64,000 nt of DNA, taken from positions 310,001 through 374,000 of the forward strand of contig NZ_NBXD01000014.1 in the NCBI RefSeq assembly GCF_003399645.1. Reading direction: 5' to 3'. Positions 52,223 to 60,953 of the stretch are shown piece by piece. Within the stretch, counting starts at the first letter, position 1; every line of letters begins with the position of its first letter. Below the pieces are notes generated by a model, which had not been told where the DNA came from, ran no database searches, and saw nothing but the letters and a program-made list of their open reading frames with translations. The stretch comes from Subtercola boreus (GTDB lineage: Bacteria > Actinomycetota > Actinomycetes > Actinomycetales > Microbacteriaceae). Made by a program: the position numbers and the translations under genes.

Positions 52223-55200
52223 TGGGGTTCAACAATCCGCCGATTCCGTGGTCGGAGTTGGAGCGACGGCTCTCTGACATGCGGCGTCCGGGCGACGATC
52301 CGAGCAAAGACGGCGGCGACGGGCCGGCGTACTCCCGCAAGCGGATGCCGTATGTTCCGCCGACCCTGCCGCCGAAGGCGGAGCTGCAGCTCGACGACGG
52401 CCCGCTCGTCGGGTACGCCGAACTGCACGCCCACTCGAACTTCAGCTTTCTCGACGGCGCATCCTCACCCGAAGAGCTGCTGGAAGAGGCCGCCCGGCTC
52501 CGGATGCACGGCCTCGCTCTCACCGACCACGACGGTTTCTACGGGGTCGTGCACCTGGCCGAGGCGGCAGAGGCCTACCCGAGCGTCTCCACCATCTTCG
52601 GCACCGAACTCTCCCTCGGCCTCAGCAAACCGCAGAACGGCATGGCCGACCCCGAAGGCAGCCACCTCGTCATCCTGGCGCGCAAGCAAGAGGGGTACCA
52701 CCGACTCTCCGGTGCGATCACGACAGGCCAGCTTGCGGTGAAGGCGGAGAAGGGGCGCCCGCTCTACAACCTCGAACAGCTCGCCGACCAGGCGCGGGGC
52801 GGCAGCGGTGCCGACGGGAGTGAGGCGGTCGGCGGGTGGCACGGAACCGACAGCGGGGGTCGGGGCGGTCGTGGTCGGGGCGGTGGTCGCGATGTGGCTG
52901 GCGTGGGGGGTGCCGATCCGGCTGGGGGCAGCGCCTTCGGCGACGGCTCCGGCGAGTCCGCCTGGATGGTGCTCACGGGCTGCCGTAAAGGGATGGTGCG
53001 CCAGGCCCTCGCCGCAGAGGGGCTGCCCGGCGCCTCCCGCGAGCTCGACCGGCTGGTTGCGCTCTTCGGTCGCGACAACGTGCTCGTCGAGCTGTACGAC
53101 CACGGCAACCCGCTCGACAGTGATGCCAACGACGCCCTCTACGAGCTCGCCCTGAAGCACCGGGTGAGTACAGTCGCGACCGGCAACGTGCACTACGCCA
53201 CTCCACGGCAGTTCCCCCTCGGGCAGGCCCTCGCCGCCGTTCGGGCCAGGCGCAGCCTCGACGATCTCGAAGGGTGGTTGCCGGCATCCGCAGGTTCGCA
53301 CCTGCGTTCGGGGGCCGAGATGGCGGCCCGCTTCGCGCGCTACCCGGGAGCGGTCGAACGAACGGTCGAAGTGGCCGACGACCTTTCGTTCCAACTGCGT
53401 ACGGCCAAGCCACGACTTCCCCGGCAGGAGGTTCCGGCGGGGCACACCCCGATGACCTGGCTGAGAAAACTGGTTGACGATGCCATACCGACCCATTACC
53501 CGAACGCCTCCGATGCCGTTCTGAAGCGCATCCAGAGCGAACTCGCGGTGATCGAGCAGAAGGACTTCCCCGGCTACTTCCTGATCGTGCACGACATCGT
53601 GCACGAGGCACGGCGGCTGGGCATCCTGTGCCAGGGGCGTGGATCGGCCGCGAACTCGGCGGTCTGCTTCATCCTCGACATCACAGCTGTCGATTCGATC
53701 TTCTACAAGCTGCCGTTCGAACGGTTTCTGTCGAGTATGCGTGACGAAGAACCTGATATCGATGTGGATTTCGATTCGGGTCGACGGGAGGAGGTCATCC
53801 AGTACGTCTACAGGAAGTACGGGCGCCGAAACGCCGCCCAGGTCGCGAACGTCATCACCTACCGGCCGAAGTTCGCCGTGCGCGACATGGCCAAGGCGCT
53901 CGGGCACAGCCCCGGGCAGCAGGATGCCTGGTCGAAACAGATCGAGCGGTGGGGTTCGAAGGTTGCGAGCGAGGAGCATGACATCCCCGCCGACGTGATC
54001 GATCTCGCGGAGCAGGTGCTGCGGTTTCCGAGGCACCTGGGTATCCATTCGGGAGGGATGGTGCTCACTGATCGGCCCGTCGGAGAGGTCTGCCCCATCG
54101 AGAACGGCCGAATGGATGGTCGCACCGTTCTGCAGTGGGACAAGGACGACTGCGCGTGGATGGGCCTGGTCAAGTTCGACCTGCTGGGGCTCGGCATGCT
54201 CTCTGCCCTGCAGCACTCCCTCGACCTGGTTTGCGAGCACCTCGGAGAAGAGTGGAGCCTGCAGAGCATTCCCAAAGAGGAGCAGGGTGTGTACGACATG
54301 CTTTGCAGGGCCGACTCGATCGGTGTCTTCCAGGTCGAGAGTCGGGCGCAGATGGGTACGCTGCCGAGGCTCCAGCCGCGCAAGTTCTACGATCTCGTCG
54401 TCGAGATCGCACTCATCAGGCCCGGGCCGATCCAGGGTGGGGCCGTGCATCCGTACATCCGGCGCAAGCTCAAGCAGGAGCCGGTCACCTATCTGCACCC
54501 GCTGCTCGAGGAGCCGCTCGAGCGCACCCTCGGGGTACCGCTCTTCCAGGAGCAGCTGATGCAGGTCGCCCAGGCGGTGGGCAACTGTACGCCCGAAGAC
54601 GCCGATCTGCTGCGCCGGGCGATGGGGTCCAAGCGCGGCATCGAGAAGATCTCGTCGCTGAAGGAAAAGCTCTTCGCGGGCATGGCATCGAACGGCATCG
54701 CACCCGACGTGGCCGAGCAGATCTACCAGAAGATCGAGGCGTTCGCGAGTTTCGGCTTCGCTGAGAGCCACTCGAACAGCTTCGCGCTGCTGGTCTATGC
54801 GAGTTCGTGGTTCAAACTGCACTATCCGGCGGCGTTCCTCGCGTCACTGCTGCGCGCCCAGCCGATGGGGTTCTACTCGCCGCAGACGCTGGTGGCGGAT
54901 GCCCGGCGGCACGGTGTCGTGGTGCACCGCCCCGACATCCAGCGGTCGGGTGTGCAGGCGGGCCTCGAGCCGAGCGCCGGCGGTGCGGGTGGTGCGGGCG
55001 CGGGCGGTGCGGGCAGCGCGGGCGGTGCGGGTGCGGGCGGTGCGGGCAGCGCGGGCGCGGGCGGTGCGGGTGCGGGCGGTGCGGGTGCGGGCAGCGAGGG
55101 TTCGGGTGGGGGCGACGGCGCGGTGGGTGTCACGGCGGCAACGGGAATGGAGCAGTGCCTGCACACGGCGGGGCACCTGCCCAGTGAGAAGTTCGACCGG

Positions 55201-55947
55201 TCGGTTCCGGCCGACTACGCCGAGCATCGGCGTGACGGCAACCTCGATGTGCGCCTGGGGCTCGACGAGATCACGTCCATCGGCAAGAAGGTGGCCGAGC
55301 AGATCGTCGCTGAACGCGACCGGGGCGGCCTGTACATCGACATGGCCGACGTTGCCAGACGCAACGACCTCAACACCGCGCAGATGGAGGCACTGGCCTC
55401 GGCCGGCGCGTTCACCAGCCTCAACCTCACCCGGCGCGAGGCGCTGTGGGAGGCCGGAAACGCTGCACAGGATCGACCCGAGTTTCTGCAGGGCACCCAC
55501 GTCAGCGTGCAACCTCCGCTGTTGCCCATGCTCAGCCCCACCGAGCAGGTGGTCTACGACCTGTGGAGCACGGGTATCTCCCCCGACGATCACCCCGTGG
55601 CGCATTCGCGCGACTGGCTCGATGAGCGGGGAGCGCTGTCGATCGCGGGGGTACAGACGTGCGAGAACGGTCGGCGTATCGAGGTGGGTGGCGTGGTGAC
55701 GCACCGGCAGCGCCCCGCGACGGCGAGTGGTATCACGTTCGTGAACCTCGAGGATGAGACGGGCATCCTGAACGTGATCTGCAGCGTGGGGGTATGGACC
55801 CGCTACCGCCGTGTGGCGCGGGAGGCTCCGGCGATGGTGGTGCGCGGCATCCTGGAGCGCACCGACGACGGCATCATCAACCTGGTCGCCGACCGCATCG
55901 AACTCCTGCCGCTCGGCGCACCCACCCGCTCCCGCGACTTCCGTTGA
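52222..55947 (+). CDS. dnaE2: Error-prone DNA polymerase DnaE2
   Basis: 1241 residues, longer than the usual 1050-1100. The PHP domain opens with YAELHAHSNFSFLDGASSPEEL and LTDHDGFYG. The polymerase core has GRGSAANSAVCFILDIT and the catalytic carboxylates in PDIDVDFDSGRREEVIQYVY. Fingers show RRAMGSKRG and FGFAESHSNSFALLVYASSW. A C-terminal OB fold (TFVNLEDETGILNVI) follows. Two Gly-rich insertions, around residues 192-250 and 915-975, explain the extra length. It performs translesion synthesis with ImuA' and ImuB. Confidence 0.95.
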   Translation: MGFNNPPIPWSELERRLSDMRRPGDDPSKDGGDGPAYSRKRMPYVPPTLPPKAELQLDDGPLVGYAELHAHSNFSFLDGASSPEELLEEAARLRMHGLALTDHDGFYGVVHLAEAAEAYPSVSTIFGTELSLGLSKPQNGMADPEGSHLVILARKQEGYHRLSGAITTGQLAVKAEKGRPLYNLEQLADQARGGSGADGSEAVGGWHGTDSGGRGGRGRGGGRDVAGVGGADPAGGSAFGDGSGESAWMVLTGCRKGMVRQALAAEGLPGASRELDRLVALFGRDNVLVELYDHGNPLDSDANDALYELALKHRVSTVATGNVHYATPRQFPLGQALAAVRARRSLDDLEGWLPASAGSHLRSGAEMAARFARYPGAVERTVEVADDLSFQLRTAKPRLPRQEVPAGHTPMTWLRKLVDDAIPTHYPNASDAVLKRIQSELAVIEQKDFPGYFLIVHDIVHEARRLGILCQGRGSAANSAVCFILDITAVDSIFYKLPFERFLSSMRDEEPDIDVDFDSGRREEVIQYVYRKYGRRNAAQVANVITYRPKFAVRDMAKALGHSPGQQDAWSKQIERWGSKVASEEHDIPADVIDLAEQVLRFPRHLGIHSGGMVLTDRPVGEVCPIENGRMDGRTVLQWDKDDCAWMGLVKFDLLGLGMLSALQHSLDLVCEHLGEEWSLQSIPKEEQGVYDMLCRADSIGVFQVESRAQMGTLPRLQPRKFYDLVVEIALIRPGPIQGGAVHPYIRRKLKQEPVTYLHPLLEEPLERTLGVPLFQEQLMQVAQAVGNCTPEDADLLRRAMGSKRGIEKISSLKEKLFAGMASNGIAPDVAEQIYQKIEAFASFGFAESHSNSFALLVYASSWFKLHYPAAFLASLLRAQPMGFYSPQTLVADARRHGVVVHRPDIQRSGVQAGLEPSAGGAGGAGAGGAGSAGGAGAGGAGSAGAGGAGAGGAGAGSEGSGGGDGAVGVTAATGMEQCLHTAGHLPSEKFDRSVPADYAEHRRDGNLDVRLGLDEITSIGKKVAEQIVAERDRGGLYIDMADVARRNDLNTAQMEALASAGAFTSLNLTRREALWEAGNAAQDRPEFLQGTHVSVQPPLLPMLSPTEQVVYDLWSTGISPDDHPVAHSRDWLDERGALSIAGVQTCENGRRIEVGGVVTHRQRPATASGITFVNLEDETGILNVICSVGVWTRYRRVAREAPAMVVRGILERTDDGIINLVADRIELLPLGAPTRSRDFR
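54975..55104. repeat. In-frame Gly/Ala-coding tandem repeat in dnaE2
   Basis: Irregular units such as GCGGGCGGTGCGGGT and GGCAGCGCGGGC encode a linker of Gly, Ala and Ser. It lies between the polymerase core and the C-terminal region and keeps the frame open. Confidence 0.85.
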
Positions 55948-55978
55948 CCTGCCCGTCCCGCTCGCGCTGTCCCGCCCG

Positions 55979-56344
55979 TCACAGCCGCGGCTGCACCGCC
56001 ACCCGGCAGGTGTGGCAATCGTGACATGTAACGGGAGCCCCCGTAGAGCGGGTCGCCGTGATCATCAGTGCGAGAGTAAAACCACGTCGCGATCGCGCGA
56101 GTGAGCCGCCTGCTCGGTCCACGAACATGGGCGACGTCGAGATTCTCGACGCCTGCTGCACCAGGACGTCGGCTGCAGCCGAAGTGAGATGCGTGTGCGT
56201 GACTGGGGATTCGACGTCGCCGAACGGCAAGGCGCTCACGGTGGTGAACGACCGGAGCCGGAGTGAGTGCAGCCACTCCATGGACACCTCGCCGGGCATC
56301 GCTCGACCTAGCACCGCTTCCATCCCAGCGAACGCACGCATCAT
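55979..56344 (-). CDS. Hypothetical protein
   Basis: 121 residues with rather high third-position GC in the second half, which suggests a real or recently real gene. It carries no family signature. Features are MEWLHSLRLRSFTTVSALPFG, a long polar middle and a C-terminal CHDCHTC that could bind a metal. There is no convincing ribosome-binding site; two adjacent ATGs begin it. It converges with dnaE2 and diverges from the membrane protein gene. A non-coding stretch or gene fragment is the alternative. Confidence 0.35.
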   Translation of the reverse strand: MMRAFAGMEAVLGRAMPGEVSMEWLHSLRLRSFTTVSALPFGDVESPVTHTHLTSAAADVLVQQASRISTSPMFVDRAGGSLARSRRGFTLALMITATRSTGAPVTCHDCHTCRVAVQPRL

Positions 56345-56410
56345 CGACGCTTAAGGCCGGTAGCCAGCCGAGGCTTACACCTGCCGTCCCCTTCGTGGTT
56401 GACTCGAGCC

Positions 56411-57040
56411 GTGGAATCAACCGCGCCGGTACCAGCCAAAAACCTGGAGCTCGCCCAACACCGTGCTGAACACCTCGTCCAGCACGGCGCCACCGTTACC
56501 GGCCTTTCGCTTCAAGCTTTCGTTGTCGGTTCTTCCTTCCTGTGGACGCTCCTAGCTGCACCTTCCGCTTTTCATCCGCAGAGCCTTGTCTGGTTTTTGC
56601 TCGCAGCAATAGGGTTCGTGATCGCCGTCATCTATTGGGCTAGGGGACGACGCCGACACGAACTGCTCCCCAACATCACCGCGGACGCTGAACGCCCGTT
56701 CGCTGTCCTGACCAAACGACAACGGGCCACTATCACCAGACAGATGCGGGGTAAAGAAGAGACGACACCGTCCACGGCGCCGCTCGTTCGGGCGATGCTG
56801 CTGTGGCAGCGACGTTCAACACGGATCGTGCTACCAACCCTCATCGGAATGGGCATTGGGCTCATCGGACTAGGCGGATCGACGACTCGCACACTGGGCG
56901 GTTGGTCCTTCGCGCTTCAAGCATTCGAACTTGTCACCGTGCTCTTCGTCACCATCCTCAGCCTCAGGGAAGCGCGCCGATGTAACCGTGTACTCACCGA
57001 AATCGGCACCGACTGGAGCGACGAAACCACCGTCCGCTGA
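56411..57040 (+). CDS. Hypothetical membrane protein with four helices
   Basis: 209 residues. Predicted membrane segments: TGLSLQAFVVGSSFLWTLLAA, LVWFLLAAIGFVIAVIYWA, RIVLPTLIGMGIGLIGLGG and ALQAFELVTVLFVTILSL. A cytosolic loop between the second and third (ITADAERPFAVLTKRQRATITRQMRGKEE) is basic. No family recognised. Codon use is less GC-rich than in neighbouring housekeeping genes, suggesting later acquisition. GTG 56411 is preferred; a TTG four codons upstream is possible. Confidence 0.65.
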   Translation: MESTAPVPAKNLELAQHRAEHLVQHGATVTGLSLQAFVVGSSFLWTLLAAPSAFHPQSLVWFLLAAIGFVIAVIYWARGRRRHELLPNITADAERPFAVLTKRQRATITRQMRGKEETTPSTAPLVRAMLLWQRRSTRIVLPTLIGMGIGLIGLGGSTTRTLGGWSFALQAFELVTVLFVTILSLREARRCNRVLTEIGTDWSDETTVR

Positions 57041-57178
57041 CAAGTCAGATCCACCTCAGAGATGGTCCGCCACGCGGTGTGACGATTTCGTTTCTTCAGT
57101 GCGCTTATCTGGATTGGATACAGCTGGCTCGAGGCCCGCTCCCCCACCGGCGCGGTTCTGCCTCTGTGGCCAGATACG

Positions 57179-58396
57179 TCATCGCGCCCAGGGGTCGTAA
57201 TCGGCCAGCAGCGGCTCCTGGGCCGGGCGGATGCCTTCCGGAACGTGCTGCAGATTCACCCGCACACGGTACCAGAGTGAACTCGAGCCCCTCATGCCGT
57301 CGATCAGCACATCGGCCGGATGAAGGGCGGCAGCGGCATCGGGATGCCCGGCGCACCACTGCTCGTACAATTTCGTCGCCTCGCTCTTCGTCTTGGTGCG
57401 GGCGACCTCGATGAGCGGCATCGTCGACGATCGGCGACCTGACCCGTCGGGGCCCCGGGGCGGCTTCTCAGACGGACCGAGCTCCGCAGCGAGGCGGAGC
57501 AGACCCTCGAGCGACCCGGCCGCCTCATCGATTCCGCGGTGCGGGTCGCCGATATCGGCGAAGCGCTCCAGCACGGTGGCCACGGTGAACTGCTCGGGCT
57601 TCAGTGCGCGCACCTCGCTCCATTCGACCGGGGTCGAGACCCGGGCATCCGGGAGCGAACGGATGGAATAAGCCGAGGCAACGGTGCGATCCTTCGCGTT
57701 CTGGTTGAAGTCGACGAACACGCTTTCGCCTCGCTCCTCCTTCCACCACTTGGCCGTAGCCAGCCCCGGGGCGCGGTTCTCCACCTCTCGCGCAAGCGAT
57801 TCCGCAGCGAGCCGCAGCTCCGCGAAGCTCCACTCGGGGCGGATGCGGACGAGAATGTGGAGGCCTCGCGACCCGCTCGTCTTCGGCCAGCCCACCAGCT
57901 CATAGTCGGCCAGCACCTCCTGGGCGATGTAGGCCACGTCGACGATCTGCGACCAGTCGACACCGGGCATCGGGTCGAGGTCGACGCGCAACTCATCGGG
58001 GTGGTCGAGGTCTTCGGCGCGTACCGGATGCGGGTTGAGATCGAGGCAGCCGAGGTTCGCCACCCACGCCAAGCCGGCCGCGGAGCGCACGACTGTCTCC
58101 TCGGCCGACGTGCCGCGGGTGTAGTGCAGGGTCGCCGTGTCAATGTAGGGCGGGTGGTTCTCAGGCACCCGCTTCTGGAAAAAGGCCTCCTCGTCGATGC
58201 CCTTCACGAACCGCTTCAGCACCATCGGCCGGCCGCCGGCCCCGCGCAGGGCGCCCTCGGCGACGGCCACGTAGTAGTTCACGATGTCGAGCTTCGTGAG
58301 CCCAACCTCAGGGAAGACCACGCGGTCAGGGCTGGTGACGCGCACCTTTTCGCCACCGATCTCGACCACGGCGGCTGGCGTCTTCGCTGCACTCAT
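57179..58396 (-). CDS. ligD: LigD-type polymerase/primase domain protein, stand-alone
   Basis: 405 residues. It carries the archaeo-eukaryotic primase-like polymerase module of LigD: VDLDPMPGVDWSQIV with the metal aspartates, GWPKTSGSRGLHILVRI and VFVDFNQNAKDRTVASAYSIR. Such proteins fill gaps with ribonucleotides in Ku-dependent end joining. Ligase and phosphoesterase domains are not fused, and no ku gene is in the window. ATG 58396 is 6 nt after TAGCGT. The symbol is used for the family only. Confidence 0.9.
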   Translation of the reverse strand: MSAAKTPAAVVEIGGEKVRVTSPDRVVFPEVGLTKLDIVNYYVAVAEGALRGAGGRPMVLKRFVKGIDEEAFFQKRVPENHPPYIDTATLHYTRGTSAEETVVRSAAGLAWVANLGCLDLNPHPVRAEDLDHPDELRVDLDPMPGVDWSQIVDVAYIAQEVLADYELVGWPKTSGSRGLHILVRIRPEWSFAELRLAAESLAREVENRAPGLATAKWWKEERGESVFVDFNQNAKDRTVASAYSIRSLPDARVSTPVEWSEVRALKPEQFTVATVLERFADIGDPHRGIDEAAGSLEGLLRLAAELGPSEKPPRGPDGSGRRSSTMPLIEVARTKTKSEATKLYEQWCAGHPDAAAALHPADVLIDGMRGSSSLWYRVRVNLQHVPEGIRPAQEPLLADYDPWAR

Positions 58397-58402
58397 GCTG
58401 AA

Positions 58403-58408
58403 ACGCTA
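58403..58408 (-). promoter_or_regulatory. Putative -10 box (TAGCGT), leaderless start
   Basis: TAGCGT, 6 nt, ATG 58396 of the LigD-polymerase gene. There is no LexA box or TGTCRGTG motif near it. Confidence 0.55.
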
Positions 58409-58788
58409 CCGCCGGGCGGTGTGGGGGCGGAAGCGGGTAGCAGTCGAGGCCGCAGATCACCGGTTCGCGTCGCCGCGGCCGGCTGTGTCATCGGCGCCGT
58501 GTGCCACGGCTCTCAGGTGCTCCCGCGGGACTCGCCGAAGGTGGCCGCATGACCTCCTGGAGGGCCGTCGCCCCCGCGACCGACGCTCAAACTCGAATCG
58601 ACCCCGCAAAGGGTCACTGATTCGGTACGCGGCCTACCCTCGGCTGCCTGGGCGCGTACGGCGCAACTGATGATCGATCGTTCTTTGCGAACTGGACCAA
58701 TGCGGCCAGGACTGGGAGCTGCGTTGTTGTGTCCCATATGCTGAGCGAAGCAGTCATGGCGTCCGAGTCTGGCTGGCGAGGAGCGCCC
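58409..58788. other. Intergenic stretch without a supported gene
   Basis: About 380 bases between the divergent LigD-polymerase and DICT genes. The open frames here are poor in conserved residues. Apart from the promoter at the left edge and the ribosome-binding site at the right edge I see no feature. Confidence 0.55.
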
Positions 58789-59865
58789 GTGCCCGAACAA
58801 CGCCTTCACCCCGCTCCCCCAATCCCTCCCCGAGGAGCCCTCAAGACCGTAGCGACCGTCATGGATCTAGTGACGTCCTACCCGCTCGCAGCCCGCACCC
58901 GCGGCGGGCTGACGCAGGCTCCAGCGTTTTCGCAGCTGGTCGAGATCGACTACGTCACGTCGTCACCAACCGATCCGGGTTACTCCCCTGTAGTAGCCGT
59001 TCTCACGCTGAACCACTCGAACGGACCCGGTGAACTTCTTCGGCAGGCGGAAAGCCTCAGGGCCGCTGGCAACCGCATCGCTCTCGCAAACGTCGGCGAG
59101 TCTCCTGCCTCGGTCGCCGTTCTTCCGTTGCTGCAACCAGACCTTATTCAGATCAATCTCCCGGCGCTTCAACGCCAACCCGACTTCCAGTCGTCGCAGA
59201 CCTACAACGCGCTCAGCGGCTACGCCGAAGAACTCCCTGCTGTCGTACTCGCCAGCGGAGTCACCACTGAAGACGATCGTCTGCTCGCCGCCGCGTTCGG
59301 CGCTACCCTCGGCGAAGGCACCTACTTCTCATCACTGGCTGACGCTCAAGAACCGGCCGGCATCCGTTTCGCCGCCGAACCGCGGACAACCGCGCCGCAA
59401 ACGACACCGTTCCTGATCGCCGCCCGCCGCGGCCAGGTCGCAACAGCGAGCCGAACCCAGCTCCTGAAGACGAGCCATATCCTGGAGACCTGTGCGTTCG
59501 ACTGCGACGAGGCGACGGTCGTGATGTCCACGTTCCAGAAGAGCACGAACCTCACCCCGAACACGATCGAGCTGTACTCGGCTCTGGCCCGTAACCTCAG
59601 CTACGTCTTCGCCTTCACCCACCCCGTGGACATCTCCGAAACGAGCCTTCAGGAGATCCCCGATCTGCGCATTCACACCTTCGCCCGCCACGATCCGCTC
59701 TCCCTCGAATGGGACCTCATCATTGTGAACGCCCGATACCAAGTCCTGCTCGCCGCGCGGGAGAACCCTGAATCAACCGACGAAGCGACGGAGTTCGACT
59801 TCGTTGTCACCCACGACCGGCCCACCATCTTGTCCGCGGCGCAATCGCTCACGTCCTACCTCTGA
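58789..59865 (+). CDS. EAL-like plus DICT sensory domain protein
   Basis: 358 residues. The first 200 resemble a degenerate EAL phosphodiesterase barrel (PDLIQINLPALQRQPDFQS, later LAAAFGATLGEGTYFSSL in the place of the GQG-FGRP end), without the EAL glutamate motif or other metal ligands, so c-di-GMP hydrolysis is unlikely. The last 140 residues match DICT: LLKTSHILETCAFDCDEATV, LSLEWDLIIVNARYQVLLAARE and FDFVVTHDRPTILSAAQSL. DICT domains are thought to sense signals next to cyclases and kinases. The start is GTG 58789, with GAGGAG 5 nt upstream. Confidence 0.7.
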   Translation: MPEQRLHPAPPIPPRGALKTVATVMDLVTSYPLAARTRGGLTQAPAFSQLVEIDYVTSSPTDPGYSPVVAVLTLNHSNGPGELLRQAESLRAAGNRIALANVGESPASVAVLPLLQPDLIQINLPALQRQPDFQSSQTYNALSGYAEELPAVVLASGVTTEDDRLLAAAFGATLGEGTYFSSLADAQEPAGIRFAAEPRTTAPQTTPFLIAARRGQVATASRTQLLKTSHILETCAFDCDEATVVMSTFQKSTNLTPNTIELYSALARNLSYVFAFTHPVDISETSLQEIPDLRIHTFARHDPLSLEWDLIIVNARYQVLLAARENPESTDEATEFDFVVTHDRPTILSAAQSLTSYL

Positions 59866-60131
59866 CCAGTTCGCGCAAAGCTACGTCTGCAAAGCACCCG
59901 TCTGGTCGCCCGCGCTGGTTTCAGAGGCGGCCTAGAAATGCTAGCGAGGCGCAAGCCGGCAGACCCCGGTGGTGAGTGATGCTGTACTCAACTGAACCCC
60001 CGAGTCTGCGGCACCTGGGCCCGGCAACTTCCCGTGCTCAACAGGGGGGCGCGCTCGAACCGAGCGTGACGCCCGGCTCTCTGGGTACCTCAATTTCGAC
60101 GCTCTGAACGTGAGTCGCTTTCGGATGCGCC

Positions 60132-60593
60132 TCAGATTTGGCCTGCCAATGTGTTCAACGGTTTTTCGACGACTTGGCTTGCATACCGATACACCCTGAT
60201 TTCCGCACTCAATTTTCCGCCCACGCAGTCAACGGTTGCGTGGCACTTCCACTCGCCAGCAATCGTTTGGCTTCCCTCGGATGTGATCGTCGTGACCCCT
60301 GATACGTCCCACTCGCCAACCGTCGGCGTTTGGCGATCGAGCTCGAGCAGGCTGATTTCGCCGACAGTGATCGTACTCGGGATGGCTTCGCCTGCCCTTA
60401 TCGATACCTCGGCACAAGCGTTGACGATACGACTGTTCGGACCCTCCCACTGCACCTCGACACCATTCACGGTGTTCGTGCAGCCAGCCATCACCACTCC
60501 TATACCCAGCAGAACGCAAGCCGCCACGGTTCGTCTTCGCAACCGACCCTCGCCAGTCACCGTCTCGGCGGCGTTCCTCCGACCTCTGTGCAT
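60132..60593 (-). CDS. Predicted lipoprotein
   Basis: 153 residues. A basic N-terminal region of about 20 residues (RGRRNAAETVTGEGRLRRRT) is followed by VAACVLLGIGVVMAGC, whose lipobox VMAGC places the lipidated cysteine near residue 38. The mature part has two further cysteines (EWKCHATVDCVGG) likely forming a disulfide. No domain recognised. The start ATG 60593 lies 6 nt after TAAACT. An exported, anchored protein of unknown function. Confidence 0.7.
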   Translation of the reverse strand: MHRGRRNAAETVTGEGRLRRRTVAACVLLGIGVVMAGCTNTVNGVEVQWEGPNSRIVNACAEVSIRAGEAIPSTITVGEISLLELDRQTPTVGEWDVSGVTTITSEGSQTIAGEWKCHATVDCVGGKLSAEIRVYRYASQVVEKPLNTLAGQI

Positions 60594-60599
60594 GTGGAC

Positions 60600-60605
60600 A
60601 GTTTA
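60600..60605 (-). promoter_or_regulatory. Putative -10 box (TAAACT), leaderless start
   Basis: TAAACT, 6 nt, ATG 60593 of the lipoprotein gene on the minus strand. Confidence 0.55.
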
Positions 60606-60953
60606 GAAAGAGCCATCGCTAACAAACAGGCCACACTGCCCATGCAGCGGCGCTGAAGCGCGACCGCGATGCCGAACGGACATGAAATCGGGCATCCCCG
60701 CCATATACGTGTGCGCATCTGCAGAATCGTGTCGATCTGCGAGTGCGGTGGCGGCTGCGGGGGGTCGCACCGTCGCGGGCGAGCCACCTTGTACCGTGAT
60801 TTAGGTGGCGAATGGGGCCGAGTCCAAATACACGATGGAGGCGGTACGTGCCTGAGTCACCGCAGATCCACTGAGGGTCGGAGCGAGCACCCGCGCACAC
60901 CGTGCCGTGCTGAAGAGGGTCGGGCTCCCCGGCGGCGTCACGGCAGGGTGCCC
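60606..60953. other. Intergenic stretch without a supported gene
   Basis: About 350 bases between polA and the lipoprotein gene. Short open frames here are Arg- and His-rich and unconvincing. No clear hairpin follows the polA stop. It may hold the end of the polA transcript and the upstream part of the lipoprotein promoter. Confidence 0.5.

Noticed and set aside
58513-58809. Minus-strand 98-codon frame
   Set aside because: No motif, no promoter or ribosome-binding site, low-complexity ending, and it overlaps the start of the better supported DICT gene.
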